Shown: positions 7,227-16,166, numbered from the stretch's first letter. The stretch: 23,685 bases of DNA from JAQBGV01 sp032128395 (GCA_032128395.1 JAQBGV010000005.1:1-23685), one strand, 5' to 3'. The notes: generated by a model not told the origin, from the letters alone. Made by a program: numbers and translations.

Positions 7227-8141
7227 ATGGAAGAGGTCCGCTGGACGGACGTGATTCCCGCGGTCACCACTCCGTTCGAGGAGCGAGGCGGGGTCGATCT
7301 CGCCGCCTTTCGCAAGCATGTCCAGTGGCTGGTCGAACACGGCGCGTCCGGGGTCATCATCGCGAGCGCCCTCGGCGAAGGGATCACCCTCAATTTCGCG
7401 GAACGCCTCGATCTACTGCGCACCGCGGATGAAGCGGCCGAAGGGCGAGCCTCGGTCATCGCGACCGTGAGCGATACCTCGACCCGCCGCGCCGTTCGGA
7501 TCGCCCGCGAGGCCGAAGGGATCGGCTGCCGCGCGCTCGTCGTCGAGCCGTACCTCGGCTACAGCGGTCCCTGGCGCGAGGTCCGCGCTCACCTCGGCAA
7601 GATCCTCGATGCGACCTCCCTCCCCTGCATGATCGAAAACCGACCGCACCACAGCGGCATCGACCTGTTGCCGGAGCAGATCGCCGAACTGGCGTCGGAA
7701 CATGGCGCGCTCGTGGCGGTGCAGGAATCATCCGGAGACGTCAGGCGGATCACCGCACTGCGCGGGCTGGTCGGGGATCGTCTGCGCATTCTCGTCGGAT
7801 TCGACGACACGGCATTCGAAGGATTTCGCGCGGGGGCGGTCGGTTGGGTCTCCGCCCTCGCGAACGTTCTTCCTCGAGAGGCAGTCGAGTTCTTCAGACT
7901 CGCGAGCTCCGGCGATCCCAGTGCCGAACAGGTGTACGACTGGCTCCTGCCGATCCTCCGGATCGCGGGACGAGTCGACGCGGTGCAGGTGCTGAAACTC
8001 TTGCAGCACGAAATCGGCCACGGATGCGCCCGCGTGCGTCCGCCGCGCCTCCATCTCCCCCAGAGCGAAGCCGCACGGCTCACGCTGACGCTCCGCAGGG
8101 TGCTCGCCGAGTCACCACTTCGGGTCGAATACGAATCCTGA
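7227..8141 (+). CDS. DapA-superfamily protein lacking catalytic Tyr and Lys
   Basis: A 304-residue TIM-barrel protein of the dihydrodipicolinate synthase/N-acetylneuraminate lyase superfamily. The family N-terminus (VIPAVTTPFEERGGVDL at about 9-25) and the ASALGEGITL stretch (46-55) are present. The Schiff-base lysine is replaced: VAVQESSGD has Gln166 (codon CAG) where the family has Lys. The catalytic tyrosine is also replaced: MIENRP has Glu137 where the paralog at 18307-19203 has Tyr137. It therefore cannot use the standard Schiff-base aldolase mechanism and may be a regulator, a binding protein or an enzyme of different chemistry. The start is supported by GGGAGG. It is followed 13 bases later by a small lipoprotein gene. 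Confidence 0.9.
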   Translation: MEEVRWTDVIPAVTTPFEERGGVDLAAFRKHVQWLVEHGASGVIIASALGEGITLNFAERLDLLRTADEAAEGRASVIATVSDTSTRRAVRIAREAEGIGCRALVVEPYLGYSGPWREVRAHLGKILDATSLPCMIENRPHHSGIDLLPEQIAELASEHGALVAVQESSGDVRRITALRGLVGDRLRILVGFDDTAFEGFRAGAVGWVSALANVLPREAVEFFRLASSGDPSAEQVYDWLLPILRIAGRVDAVQVLKLLQHEIGHGCARVRPPRLHLPQSEAARLTLTLRRVLAESPLRVEYES

Positions 8142-8154
8142 GCGAGGAGGATCG

Positions 8155-8517
8155 ATGAACCTCAGATCGATCGCACGCGTCGCTTGCCTGCTGGTCCTCT
8201 GCGGAGGGTTGGCCGGTTGCTTCATCGGACGTCACCGCCGGGCCGGCTGGGTCTCCCAGCAGCCCCGGCACACGGAGGTCGCCGACGCCGACTGCCCGAA
8301 CGTCGCGCCACCCGCTCCGCAGCACGAAGACTGCGGTGTGGCCCCCTCCACGGTTCACGTCTGGATCCCCGGACACTGGCAGTGGAAGCACGGTCGGTAC
8401 CGCTGGTCCACCGGACACTGGACTCGCCCTGCGCGGCATGGGTCGGCTTGGGTGACCGGGCATTGGGAGAAGGCGGCGCCGGGGCAGTACGTTTGGGTGG
8501 ATGGGCACTGGCGGTAG
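8155..8517 (+). CDS. WxxGHW-repeat lipoprotein
   Basis: A 120-residue putative lipoprotein. The N-terminus is a lipoprotein signal peptide with lipobox LAGC (cysteine 22). The C-terminal half has four W-x-x-G-H-W units (VWIPGHW, RWSTGHW, AWVTGHW, VWVDGHW), which is the pattern of the YXWGXW/WxxGxW repeat family. The function of these repeats is unknown; an envelope location is expected. The central part has several cysteines that could form disulfides. The start is supported by GAGGAGG a few bases upstream, and the gene lies 13 bases after the DapA-like gene, which suggests one transcript. Confidence 0.88.
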   Translation: MNLRSIARVACLLVLCGGLAGCFIGRHRRAGWVSQQPRHTEVADADCPNVAPPAPQHEDCGVAPSTVHVWIPGHWQWKHGRYRWSTGHWTRPARHGSAWVTGHWEKAAPGQYVWVDGHWR

Positions 8518-8873
8518 GGGGCTGCCTTCGCGATGGGACTGGCTCGCCGCAGGTGATGCCGGTCCCGGACGCTCGCCCGCTCGTCCGCGTTGGATTTGCT
8601 CGTCCTCGCGACCGTTTCTGAGCGATCGCTTTTTGTCGGAGTACCGGCGGAGGTCCGGGACAGGCTGGCTCGCCGCAGGTGATGCGAGTCCTGGACGCTG
8701 CCCGCTCGTCCGCGTTGGATTTGCTCGTTCTCGCGACCGTTTCTGAGAGGTCGTTTTTTTTCGGAGTACCGGCGGAGGTCCGGGACAGGCATCACCTGCG
8801 GCGAGCCAGTCCCCGGAACCCCCTTGTTGTTCTTTCTGCGTCCGCTCAAGCTGGCAGCACCGGAGGTGCTGCC
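8518..8873. other. Gap between lipoprotein and sulfatase genes
   Basis: Most of this 356-base gap is the compound palindromic element. After it, 8814-8873 is a short leader containing the sulfatase ribosome site GGAGG at 8862-8866. Open frames crossing the gap read through the repeat arms and are not credible genes. Confidence 0.75.
8535..8813. repeat. Compound palindromic element with 36-bp terminal inverted repeats
   Basis: The left arm (8535-8570, starting GGGACTGGCTCGCCGCAGG) and right arm (8778-8813) are inverted copies differing at one of 36 positions. Inside lies a near-identical direct repeat of about 125 bases (8539-8664 and 8665-8789). At the junction a partial right arm, GTCCGGGACAGG (8653-8664), runs directly into a second left arm that has lost its outer bases. 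Each unit has an 81-82-base spacer ending in GAGTACCGGCGGAG. No transposase is encoded. This looks like two copies of one element fused or one copy tandemly duplicated. It is related to the repeats at 1-115 and 23568-23593. Confidence 0.92.
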
Positions 8874-10442
8874 GTGCTTCGTTCGTTCGGATCGATCGCG
8901 CTCTTGCTGCTCGGGGTCCTCGGTTGTCGGGGCTTCCCCGGAGCGGCCCACCCTCCCCCGAGCACTCCTCCCAACATCGTCCTGTTCCTCGTCGATGATC
9001 TCGGGTGGCGCGACACCGCGGTCTCCGTCACCTCCGAGCCCCCCGTTCCGTTCCACACTCCGCATCTCGCGGAGCTCGCGCGGCGCGGAATCAGTTTCAC
9101 CGACGCCTACGCCGCCGCACCGGTCTGCACCCCCACCCGCACCAGCATTCTGACCGGACAAGATCCCGGGCGTACCCGGATCACCTACTGGATCCTCCAC
9201 TCCGGACAGGACACTTCCGAACCACGACCCGACATCGCCGCGCCCGCGTGGCGTCTCGACGGACTCTCGTCATCCGACGTGACCCTCCCCCGACTCCTCC
9301 GCACCGCCGGATACCAGACCATCCACGTCGGGAAAGCGCACTTCGGCGCACACGGCTCCACCGGCGCCGACCCGCGGAACCTCGGCTTCGACGTGAACAT
9401 CGCCGGGCACGCATCGGGTGGCCCCGGGAGCTATCGCGGGACCGATCACTTCACCGTCGCGGGTCGCGAAGGGAAACTCGGCAGCCGGACCACGGTGTGG
9501 GACATCCCCGGCCTCGAGCAGTACCACGGGGAAGAGATCTACCTCACCGAGGCGTTGGCGCGAGAAGCGGTCGGAGCGGTCGAGACCGCCGTTGCAGCGG
9601 GCCGCCCCTTCTACCTGAGCTTCTGCCCGTACGCCGTACACGTGCCGATCATGGCGAACGAGCGCCTGCTCGCACGGTACGAACGGCTCGACCCCCGAGA
9701 AGCGGCGTACGCGACGATGGTCGAGAGCGTGGACAACGCTCTCGGAGAACTCCTCGCCACCCTCGACCGCCTCGGGGTCGCAGACAACACGCTCGTCGTC
9801 TTCACCTCCGACAACGGCGGACTCTCCGCGCATGCCCGCGGAGGAACCGCTCACACGCACAACGCACCGCTCGCGAGCGGCAAGGGCTCCGCGTACGAAG
9901 GGGGGACGCGCGTCCCCATGGTGGTTCGTTGGCCCGGTGTCACCCCCGAAGCGAGCACGACCGCGACTCCGGTGATCAGCCAGGACCTCTTCACGACTTT
10001 CCTCGCTGCGGCGGGGGTTCCGATTCCCCCCGACCACATCGTCGATGGACGCGACCTCCGCTCGGTGTTCGCCGGTCGTGGTGCGGCGCTGGCCGATCGA
10101 CCTCTCGTCTGGCATCAGCCGCACCAGTGGGGCGCGAAGGGTCCGGGGATCGAGCCGTTCACCTCGATCCGCGTTGGCGCCGAGAAGCTGATCTACTTTC
10201 ACGCCGATCGCCATTTCGAGTTGTTCGACCTCTCCCGTGACATCGGGGAACGGACGAATCTCGCTCCGCGCCGACCCGAGCGAGTCGTCGCCCTCGCGGA
10301 GCGGCTCGAAGAGTGGTTCCAGGACACCGCCGCGCAGACGAGTATCCACCTACAGACCGGGGAAGCGATCGAGGGACCTCTCCCCTCGGCGATCCGGTGG
10401 CGGGCGAGCATCGCGGCGGAGCAGAGCCCCGGGAGCGGATGA
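8874..10442 (+). CDS. Lipoprotein sulfatase (formylglycine type)
   Basis: A 522-residue type I sulfatase that hydrolyses sulfate esters. The N-terminus is a lipoprotein signal with hydrophobic core and LGVLGC (Cys18). The metal site begins with LVDDLGW (Asp41-Asp42), and the formylglycine signature is CTPTRTSILTG with Cys85 as the residue to be modified. GKAHFG carries the active-site Lys and His, and FTSDNGG near 305 supplies further metal ligands. It would need a formylglycine-generating enzyme, which is not in this window. The GTG start at 8874 is chosen because GGAGG lies 7 bases upstream and the signal peptide starts there; the frame opens earlier inside the repeat. The stop overlaps the next start by 4 bases (ATGA). 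The substrate, probably a sulfated glycan, is inferred. Confidence 0.94.
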   Translation: MLRSFGSIALLLLGVLGCRGFPGAAHPPPSTPPNIVLFLVDDLGWRDTAVSVTSEPPVPFHTPHLAELARRGISFTDAYAAAPVCTPTRTSILTGQDPGRTRITYWILHSGQDTSEPRPDIAAPAWRLDGLSSSDVTLPRLLRTAGYQTIHVGKAHFGAHGSTGADPRNLGFDVNIAGHASGGPGSYRGTDHFTVAGREGKLGSRTTVWDIPGLEQYHGEEIYLTEALAREAVGAVETAVAAGRPFYLSFCPYAVHVPIMANERLLARYERLDPREAAYATMVESVDNALGELLATLDRLGVADNTLVVFTSDNGGLSAHARGGTAHTHNAPLASGKGSAYEGGTRVPMVVRWPGVTPEASTTATPVISQDLFTTFLAAAGVPIPPDHIVDGRDLRSVFAGRGAALADRPLVWHQPHQWGAKGPGIEPFTSIRVGAEKLIYFHADRHFELFDLSRDIGERTNLAPRRPERVVALAERLEEWFQDTAAQTSIHLQTGEAIEGPLPSAIRWRASIAAEQSPGSG

Positions 10443-11332
10443 ACGAACGCACCGCGCCCGCGCATCGCCTCGGGCCGACCCTTCTGCTGTCGATCGGGAT
10501 CCTGGGGATCTCGACCGCGACCCTCTGGGCCAAGCAGTCGGACGCGGGAGCCTCCGAACTCGCATTCCGCCGACTGATCCTGACCGTCCCGATCCTCTGG
10601 CTGATCAGCCGCGGGCGCGGCACCACCAACCCACCCTTCGCACGCGGTCGCGCCCCGGTGTTCTGGAGCGGGGTCTGCCTCGCGATCCACTTCTCGGCCT
10701 ACTTCGCCTCGCTCGAGCGACTTCCCGCCGCGGTGTCACTCGTCTTCGTGTCGATGCACCCGGTGCTCCTTCTCTTCATCGAAGGGGCGCGGCGCGTGGT
10801 GAAATTCGATGCGAGACGCGTGGTCGGGGTCTTGCTCTCGATCGCGGGATCGGTGTGGCTCGGTCGAGAGGAGTTGCTGCGCGAAGGCGGGAGCGTCTCG
10901 GGGATCCTGCTCGGGCTCCTCAGCGCGCTCGCGATGGTCGGGTATCTGCTCGCCGGCCGCAGCGCGAACCTCCTCCTCCCCGCCCAGGTCTACGCGAGGC
11001 GGAGCTACGGGGTCGCGGCGTGCTGGCTCGGGATCGGCTTGTTCAGCTCCGGCAGGTCGCTCGTTCCGGAGAGCGCGAACGAATGGCGGATCGCCGCGCT
11101 GCTGGCGATCTTCCCGACTGTGCTCGGCCACACGCCGATGAACGCGGCCTTGCGCCATCTCCCCGCGACCGTGGTATCGACCGCGTTCCTCGGCGAGGTG
11201 GTGGGGGCGTCCATCCTTGTCTGGATCTTCCTCGACGAGGTGCCCCCCGAAGGGTTCTGGCTCGGCGGAGCTGCGATCGCACTCGGGATCCTGCTCGTCA
11301 CACTGGGCGGCAGGACGCGACCGAAGGAGTAG
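10439..11332 (+). CDS. EamA-type (DMT superfamily) transporter
   Basis: A 297-residue integral membrane protein with about ten predicted helices arranged as two five-helix EamA halves. The second half shows the family pattern (GHTPMNAALRHLPATVVS, then FLGEVVGASILVWIFLDEVP). It is a secondary metabolite or amino-acid exporter by family, with unknown substrate. The ATG overlaps the sulfatase stop (ATGA), so translation is probably coupled, linking it to sulfatase expression. It converges with the ABC permease gene, leaving only one base between the stop codons and no room for a terminator. Confidence 0.92.
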   Translation: MNERTAPAHRLGPTLLLSIGILGISTATLWAKQSDAGASELAFRRLILTVPILWLISRGRGTTNPPFARGRAPVFWSGVCLAIHFSAYFASLERLPAAVSLVFVSMHPVLLLFIEGARRVVKFDARRVVGVLLSIAGSVWLGREELLREGGSVSGILLGLLSALAMVGYLLAGRSANLLLPAQVYARRSYGVAACWLGIGLFSSGRSLVPESANEWRIAALLAIFPTVLGHTPMNAALRHLPATVVSTAFLGEVVGASILVWIFLDEVPPEGFWLGGAAIALGILLVTLGGRTRPKE

Positions 11333-11333
11333 C

Positions 11334-12145
11334 TCAGACGGTTCGGATGTCTCGGCGTGCGATGACCATCCCACCGGCCACCCAGAAACATGCGCCGACG
11401 GTCGACAAAGTGAACATGTTCGCGATCGGCCAGGTCCCTTGGGTGAGGATCGGGAGGGGCTGGTAGTAATTGAGAATGCCGAGGAATGCGAGCGATCGCG
11501 CCGGCTCCCAGAACTGTGTCAGGAATTGGAGCAGGAACGAGGCGAGCACGACTGCGAAAATGATCCCGATGGCGCGGCCGCGACGATCCGAGAGCGATGA
11601 GACGAAGTACGAGAACCCGCCGACCGCGCAGTGCAGCAGGTAGAAATTCGCGATAACGATGAGAAGGCGTCCGATCTCGAGGGGTTCTCCCGTCGGTTCG
11701 AGCGCCTGGAACGCGAGGCGACCGAGCAGGCCACAGCCGATGATCACCGCCCCGCCCGCCAGCCACACGATCGATTCGGTGAAGTACGCCTGCCAACGCG
11801 AGACGGGCAGTCCGAGGAGGAAGTCGATCGTTCCTCGGTCGATCTCTCCCGCCGGCATTCGCGAGCAGAAGACCAGTTCGTGGGTGAACACCAACGAGAG
11901 CGCGACCGGGTGCACCCATGCGATCGACTGAAATCCGGCCGGACTGAGCTGGCCGCCGAGGTCACTCCCGAGGAGCGCAGAGATGACGTTCTGGATGAAC
12001 TCGATCTGCAGCCACTGCTGGCCGATCTGCTGCTGAAAATTCGGCAGGATCCAGGAGAGCACCGCCTCCATGAGAAAGAGAGCCACCGCGAGCAGCAGGA
12101 TCATCAGCCGAGTCTCACGGATCGTCTTTCGGAGGAGACCGCGGT

Positions 12146-12149
<4 letters not shown>
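11334..12149 (-). CDS. ABC-2 type transporter permease
   Basis: A 271-residue membrane protein with about six predicted helices: one N-terminal helix (about 15-35), a long extracytoplasmic segment, then clusters from about 80 to the C-terminus. The sequence EIDRGTIDFLLGLPVSRWQAY is typical of ABC-2/NatB-like permeases, which carry this motif after the second helix. Its start overlaps the ATPase stop by 4 bases (ATGA), so the two make one transporter. The direction and cargo are unknown; exporters of ions, drugs or lipids are common in this class. Confidence 0.9.
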
Positions 12150-13062
<913 letters not shown>

Positions 13063-13066
<4 letters not shown>

Positions 13067-13089
13067 AGGACGTCGCCGTGGCGCACCAT
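13063..13089 (-). CDS. Putative 8-residue leader peptide
   Basis: ATG at 13089 opens a frame encoding MVRHGDVL and ends in a TGA that shares bases with the TTG start of the ATPase gene. GAGGAG (13095-13100) lies 5 bases before the ATG. An inverted repeat (CGCACCATC at 13082-13090, GATGGTGCG at 13127-13135) could pair in the mRNA, covering the leader ATG and placing its ribosome site in the loop. A regulatory role is inferred; a start-codon misassignment of the ATPase is the alternative. Confidence 0.45.
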
Positions 13090-13167
13090 CGAGGCTCCTC
13101 TCCGCCGGATGAAGCGGGCAGGCCGGGATGGTGCGGGCCAGCGCCTAGGGTGTCCAGGTGCCAAATA

Positions 13168-13204
13168 CAGGAAGCTCCGAAGGCTTGGCCTTCGGAGCTT
13201 CCTG
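13168..13204 (-). terminator. 17-bp hairpin downstream of the cohesin/dockerin gene
   Basis: CAGGAAGCTCCGAAGGC pairs perfectly with GCCTTCGGAGCTTCCTG around a TTG loop. It begins about 72 bases beyond the stop of the 594-residue secreted protein and precedes the ABC genes on the same strand. The following bases on that strand are TATTTGG, a weak T-run. A terminator between two units is the most likely role. Confidence 0.65.
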
Positions 13205-13276
13205 CGTCGCTCTGGTCCCGGGCTCTCCCCGTCGCCAGGGGGGAGCTAGAAGCTGTCGAGGCTTTCCGACACCCTC

Positions 13277-15061
13277 CTAGGGACAGGTCGCGTAGTCGAT
13301 GCAGACGATCGCATCGGCGGCGGTCGGGTCGGATCCGCAACTGTTTGGCGGCGGGATCGGTTGGGCCCCGACGCCGCCGAAGAGTGCGGTGAGGATCATG
13401 ATCGGATCCGCGATGTTCAACCGTCCATCGTCGTTGCCGTCACAGGAATCATCGCAGTAGACGAACGGTGCCCCGCCCGGCCCCGGAAAGAGGCTCGAGA
13501 GGAGGAAGACCGCGTCCGCCACGTCGACCCCCGAGTCGGAGTTGCAGTCTCCCCGGATGAACTCGGAGCCGAAGCTGATCGAACCGGCGATGGTGCTCGG
13601 AGTGCTCGCCTGACCATCGATGGTCACCTCGACCGAGATCGGCGGAGAGCCGAGGGTGTCCGTGAACGAGAGGGCGGTGCCGGTGGTGACCGGAACTGGG
13701 TTCGTGGAGAAATCGAGAACGAGGAGTTCCTGATCCGAACCGGGGATCAAGACGGTGTCGGTCAGAGGTGGCTGCAGACCGAAGACTGCGCCGACCGTGA
13801 CGCCGAAGTCGGGTCCGCTGTGGATCTGCGTGGAGAAGAACTCGGGACCGGCGCCGCACCGCAGCTCGGCGAGGCGCGAACCCATCGTCGCGGCGAACAG
13901 CGTGACGTCATCGGGGGAATAGGAGATCCCGAAGCTGAACGCCTCGATGGCGGTGTCGTTGTCGATGTAGACCCGCGCCGCGACGTCGCTCCCGGAGGCC
14001 GCGTAGGCGTTCTCCGCCTCGAGGGTGATCCCTCCGGTGGGGGGATTCGGGGCGTTGATGCCGATCGTGACCCCGCCGTTCGTCGTCCCCGCGGGCTCGG
14101 TGCCGGATGGGAGGTCCGCCTCGACGGGCACGCCGAGGGTGTCGGTGAACGCGATCGCTGCCGACGAGCACGGGGGCCCCGCGCCGATGTTGACGTCGTA
14201 GACGAGGTCGATGATCAGCTGGTCGGTGCCGACGGCGATGGAGTTGATCGGGGGCGAAGTGCTGATCGTGCACTCCACGGTCGCACCGATCCCGCCTGAG
14301 GGGGAGAGATCGGCGGAGAAGAAGTCCGGACCGGAACCGCCGTTGACCGCCGCCAAGACCCCCGAGGGGTCGGCGGAGGCGAGGGTGATCTGGAGCGCGT
14401 CGGAGGTCAGACCGAAGCTGAAACCGCTGACCGGATCGAGGTTGTCGAGCAGAATCGAAGCAGCGACGGTGCTCCCGGGGAAGGCGAGGTTCGGGGAGTC
14501 GATCTTGAACGAGGCCGGCGCGGGGAGTCCGACCTCGATCGATCCATCGATCTTGGTCGGCGCGATCGCAGCTCCACCGACAACCACGACCGTGAGCACC
14601 GACGGCGTACTGAGAGTGTCGCACAGCAGTAGGTCGGTCATCATCCCGAGGGAGCCGACGACGTCGTAGTCGACATCGAGGATCTCGTGGTTGGGGCCGG
14701 GAGGGATGGCGGTCACCCCGAAGAAGTCGGTCACCGTTCCGAGGGTCAACCCACCCGGGACGATCTCGGTCTGCCAGAAGTCGGGACCGGCGCCGCCGTT
14801 CAGGGCAGCGGTGGTGGCCCCTTGGAAAACTGCGACCGGGATCGCGACCAGGGAGTCGGAGCAGATCCCCAGGGAAAGTCCTTGGACATTCAAGCCGAGC
14901 GAGCTGTCCATGACCATGGTCGCAGTGGTGACGGTGCCGGTGTTCGCGATCAGGTCGGGGAGCGAAAAGGTGTAGAGGGGGCTCTGGGCCCCGGCTGTCG
15001 CCCCCAATGCGAGGATCAGGATGGCGGCCCCGGCGAGTCGGAGCGGGCGAATGGAATTCAT
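13277..15061 (-). CDS. Secreted protein: three cohesin-like repeats plus dockerin
   Basis: A 594-residue secreted protein. A signal peptide (about 1-25, cleavage near AGAQ) is followed by three tandem repeats of about 150-160 residues (roughly 27-178, 182-333 and 343-497). Each has a hydrophobic strand ending in an FSFG-like motif, a GxGPDFF/W motif (91-96, 243-248, 404-409) and a DTL motif, and each resembles a cohesin-type beta-sandwich (PGSTVAASILLDNLDP...). A dockerin pair follows (RGDCNSDSGVDVADAVFLL at 503-521 and DGNDDGRLNIADPIMIL at 541-557). The protein ends in a cysteine pair, CIDYATCP. The start at 15061 is set by the signal peptide and an AAAGG site. It lies 28 bases after the upstream dockerin gene. 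No enzyme domain is seen, so a structural or scaffold role is inferred. Confidence 0.88.
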   Translation of the reverse strand: MNSIRPLRLAGAAILILALGATAGAQSPLYTFSLPDLIANTGTVTTATMVMDSSLGLNVQGLSLGICSDSLVAIPVAVFQGATTAALNGGAGPDFWQTEIVPGGLTLGTVTDFFGVTAIPPGPNHEILDVDYDVVGSLGMMTDLLLCDTLSTPSVLTVVVVGGAAIAPTKIDGSIEVGLPAPASFKIDSPNLAFPGSTVAASILLDNLDPVSGFSFGLTSDALQITLASADPSGVLAAVNGGSGPDFFSADLSPSGGIGATVECTISTSPPINSIAVGTDQLIIDLVYDVNIGAGPPCSSAAIAFTDTLGVPVEADLPSGTEPAGTTNGGVTIGINAPNPPTGGITLEAENAYAASGSDVAARVYIDNDTAIEAFSFGISYSPDDVTLFAATMGSRLAELRCGAGPEFFSTQIHSGPDFGVTVGAVFGLQPPLTDTVLIPGSDQELLVLDFSTNPVPVTTGTALSFTDTLGSPPISVEVTIDGQASTPSTIAGSISFGSEFIRGDCNSDSGVDVADAVFLLSSLFPGPGGAPFVYCDDSCDGNDDGRLNIADPIMILTALFGGVGAQPIPPPNSCGSDPTAADAIVCIDYATCP

Positions 15062-15089
15062 CTCGGACCTTTCTTGGCGGAGTCGCCGC

Positions 15090-16166
15090 TCACGGGCAGG
15101 TGATGGGGTACGAAACGCACTCGAGCGCGCTCGCGAACGGGTCGAGGTCACAGTCGGGGTATGGAGCGGGGATCGCGGCGCCGCCCGAGAAGTATGCGTT
15201 CAGCAGGTAGACGGCGTCCGCCACGTTCAGGAAGCCATCCCCGTTGGCGTCGCCAGTGCGTTCGCAATCGCTCGCGGGCCCGGACAGGAAGAGGTACTGC
15301 ACCATGTACACGGCATCCGAAATGCTCACCGCGCCGTCTTCGTTCGCATCGCCGCGGAGGAACTCTTCCTGCATGCAGTTCGCGGTGACCGATCCGTTGG
15401 TGAGGATCGGGAGCACGACTTCACCCGCGACCGAACCCAAGTTGTACTTGGCGGGAGCGGCAGCGGCATCGTCTTCGAATTCGATCGGAATGATGGTTCC
15501 GACCGGGACGAGCCCCGCGACCGAGACCGTGATGTCGACGACGCGTTGATCCACCCCGGGCTGGATCCCGCCGTTGGTGGGGTTGAGGAAGTCGAACAGG
15601 GTATCGATGACCAACTCGCTCCCAGTGATGATCGAGGAGTAGAAGTCAGGCTGGTCCCCCAAGATCAGGGTGAGCGGGTCGGAGGAATCCGAGACGAAGG
15701 ACGCGAGCGATGGATCACAGACGACCCGAAAGCTCATCGCCTCGATCGGATCGGTGTTGTCGACATGGATCGACACGAGCAATTGGGCCCCGGCGCAGCT
15801 CGTGGCTCCAGTGATTCGGAACTCCAAGCTCCCGTTCGGGGTGGTAGGGAAGTTCGGCGGCGTGGTATCGACCCCTGCCACCGGGAAGGGGGCGGGGGGT
15901 GGTGGACTGCCGGACACGAACAGGAACAGCAGCGAGTAGACGGCGTCCGCAACCTCGACGACGCCGTTGTCGTTCCAGTCGGCCGCATCGAGGATGGTCG
16001 GGGGCGTGCCCCCGTTGCTGACGTAATTCAGCACCGTGATCGTATCCGCGATGTTGAGGGTCCCGTCCGCGTTCGCATCCCCTCGGACGAAGGTCTGCGC
16101 CTCGAGGGTCCCGGGGGCGAGCAGAGCCGCCAGGATGAGCATCGAAACAGCTAGAGTTCGAGCCAT
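15090..16166 (-). CDS. Secreted dockerin/cohesin-like/dockerin protein
   Basis: A 358-residue secreted protein with a signal peptide (1-23, LEAQ cleavage), a first dockerin pair (about 27-85, RGDANADGTLNIADTI and DWNDNGVVEVADAV), a Pro-rich linker, one cohesin-like domain (about 113-262, containing LLVSIHVDNTDPIEAMSF and QPDFY), then a second dockerin pair (270-330, RGDANEDGAVSISDAV and GDANGDGFLNVADAV). It ends in CVSYPITCP, like its neighbour. AAGGAA upstream supports the start. It has two dockerins around one possible cohesin, so in principle it could bridge other proteins; this is inference. It is the first gene of a two-gene unit with the 594-residue protein. Confidence 0.88.
   Translation of the reverse strand: MARTLAVSMLILAALLAPGTLEAQTFVRGDANADGTLNIADTITVLNYVSNGGTPPTILDAADWNDNGVVEVADAVYSLLFLFVSGSPPPPAPFPVAGVDTTPPNFPTTPNGSLEFRITGATSCAGAQLLVSIHVDNTDPIEAMSFRVVCDPSLASFVSDSSDPLTLILGDQPDFYSSIITGSELVIDTLFDFLNPTNGGIQPGVDQRVVDITVSVAGLVPVGTIIPIEFEDDAAAAPAKYNLGSVAGEVVLPILTNGSVTANCMQEEFLRGDANEDGAVSISDAVYMVQYLFLSGPASDCERTGDANGDGFLNVADAVYLLNAYFSGGAAIPAPYPDCDLDPFASALECVSYPITCP

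Noticed and set aside
7227..8141. Annotation as 4-hydroxy-tetrahydrodipicolinate synthase (dapA)
   Set aside because: The Schiff-base lysine and catalytic tyrosine are both missing, so the standard reaction is not possible.
8535..8813. CRISPR array
   Set aside because: There are only two long units of about 125 bases with near-identical spacers and outer inverted arms; the geometry is that of a palindromic element.
8679..8873. Upstream extension of the sulfatase to an ATG at 8679
   Set aside because: The extension would translate the palindromic element and bury the lipoprotein signal; the GTG at 8874 has a proper ribosome site and signal peptide.
8355..9200. A 281-codon minus-strand open frame across the palindromic element
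   Set aside because: It translates the repeat arms (VMPVPD-like peptides) and antisense of the lipoprotein and sulfatase genes; it has no independent support.
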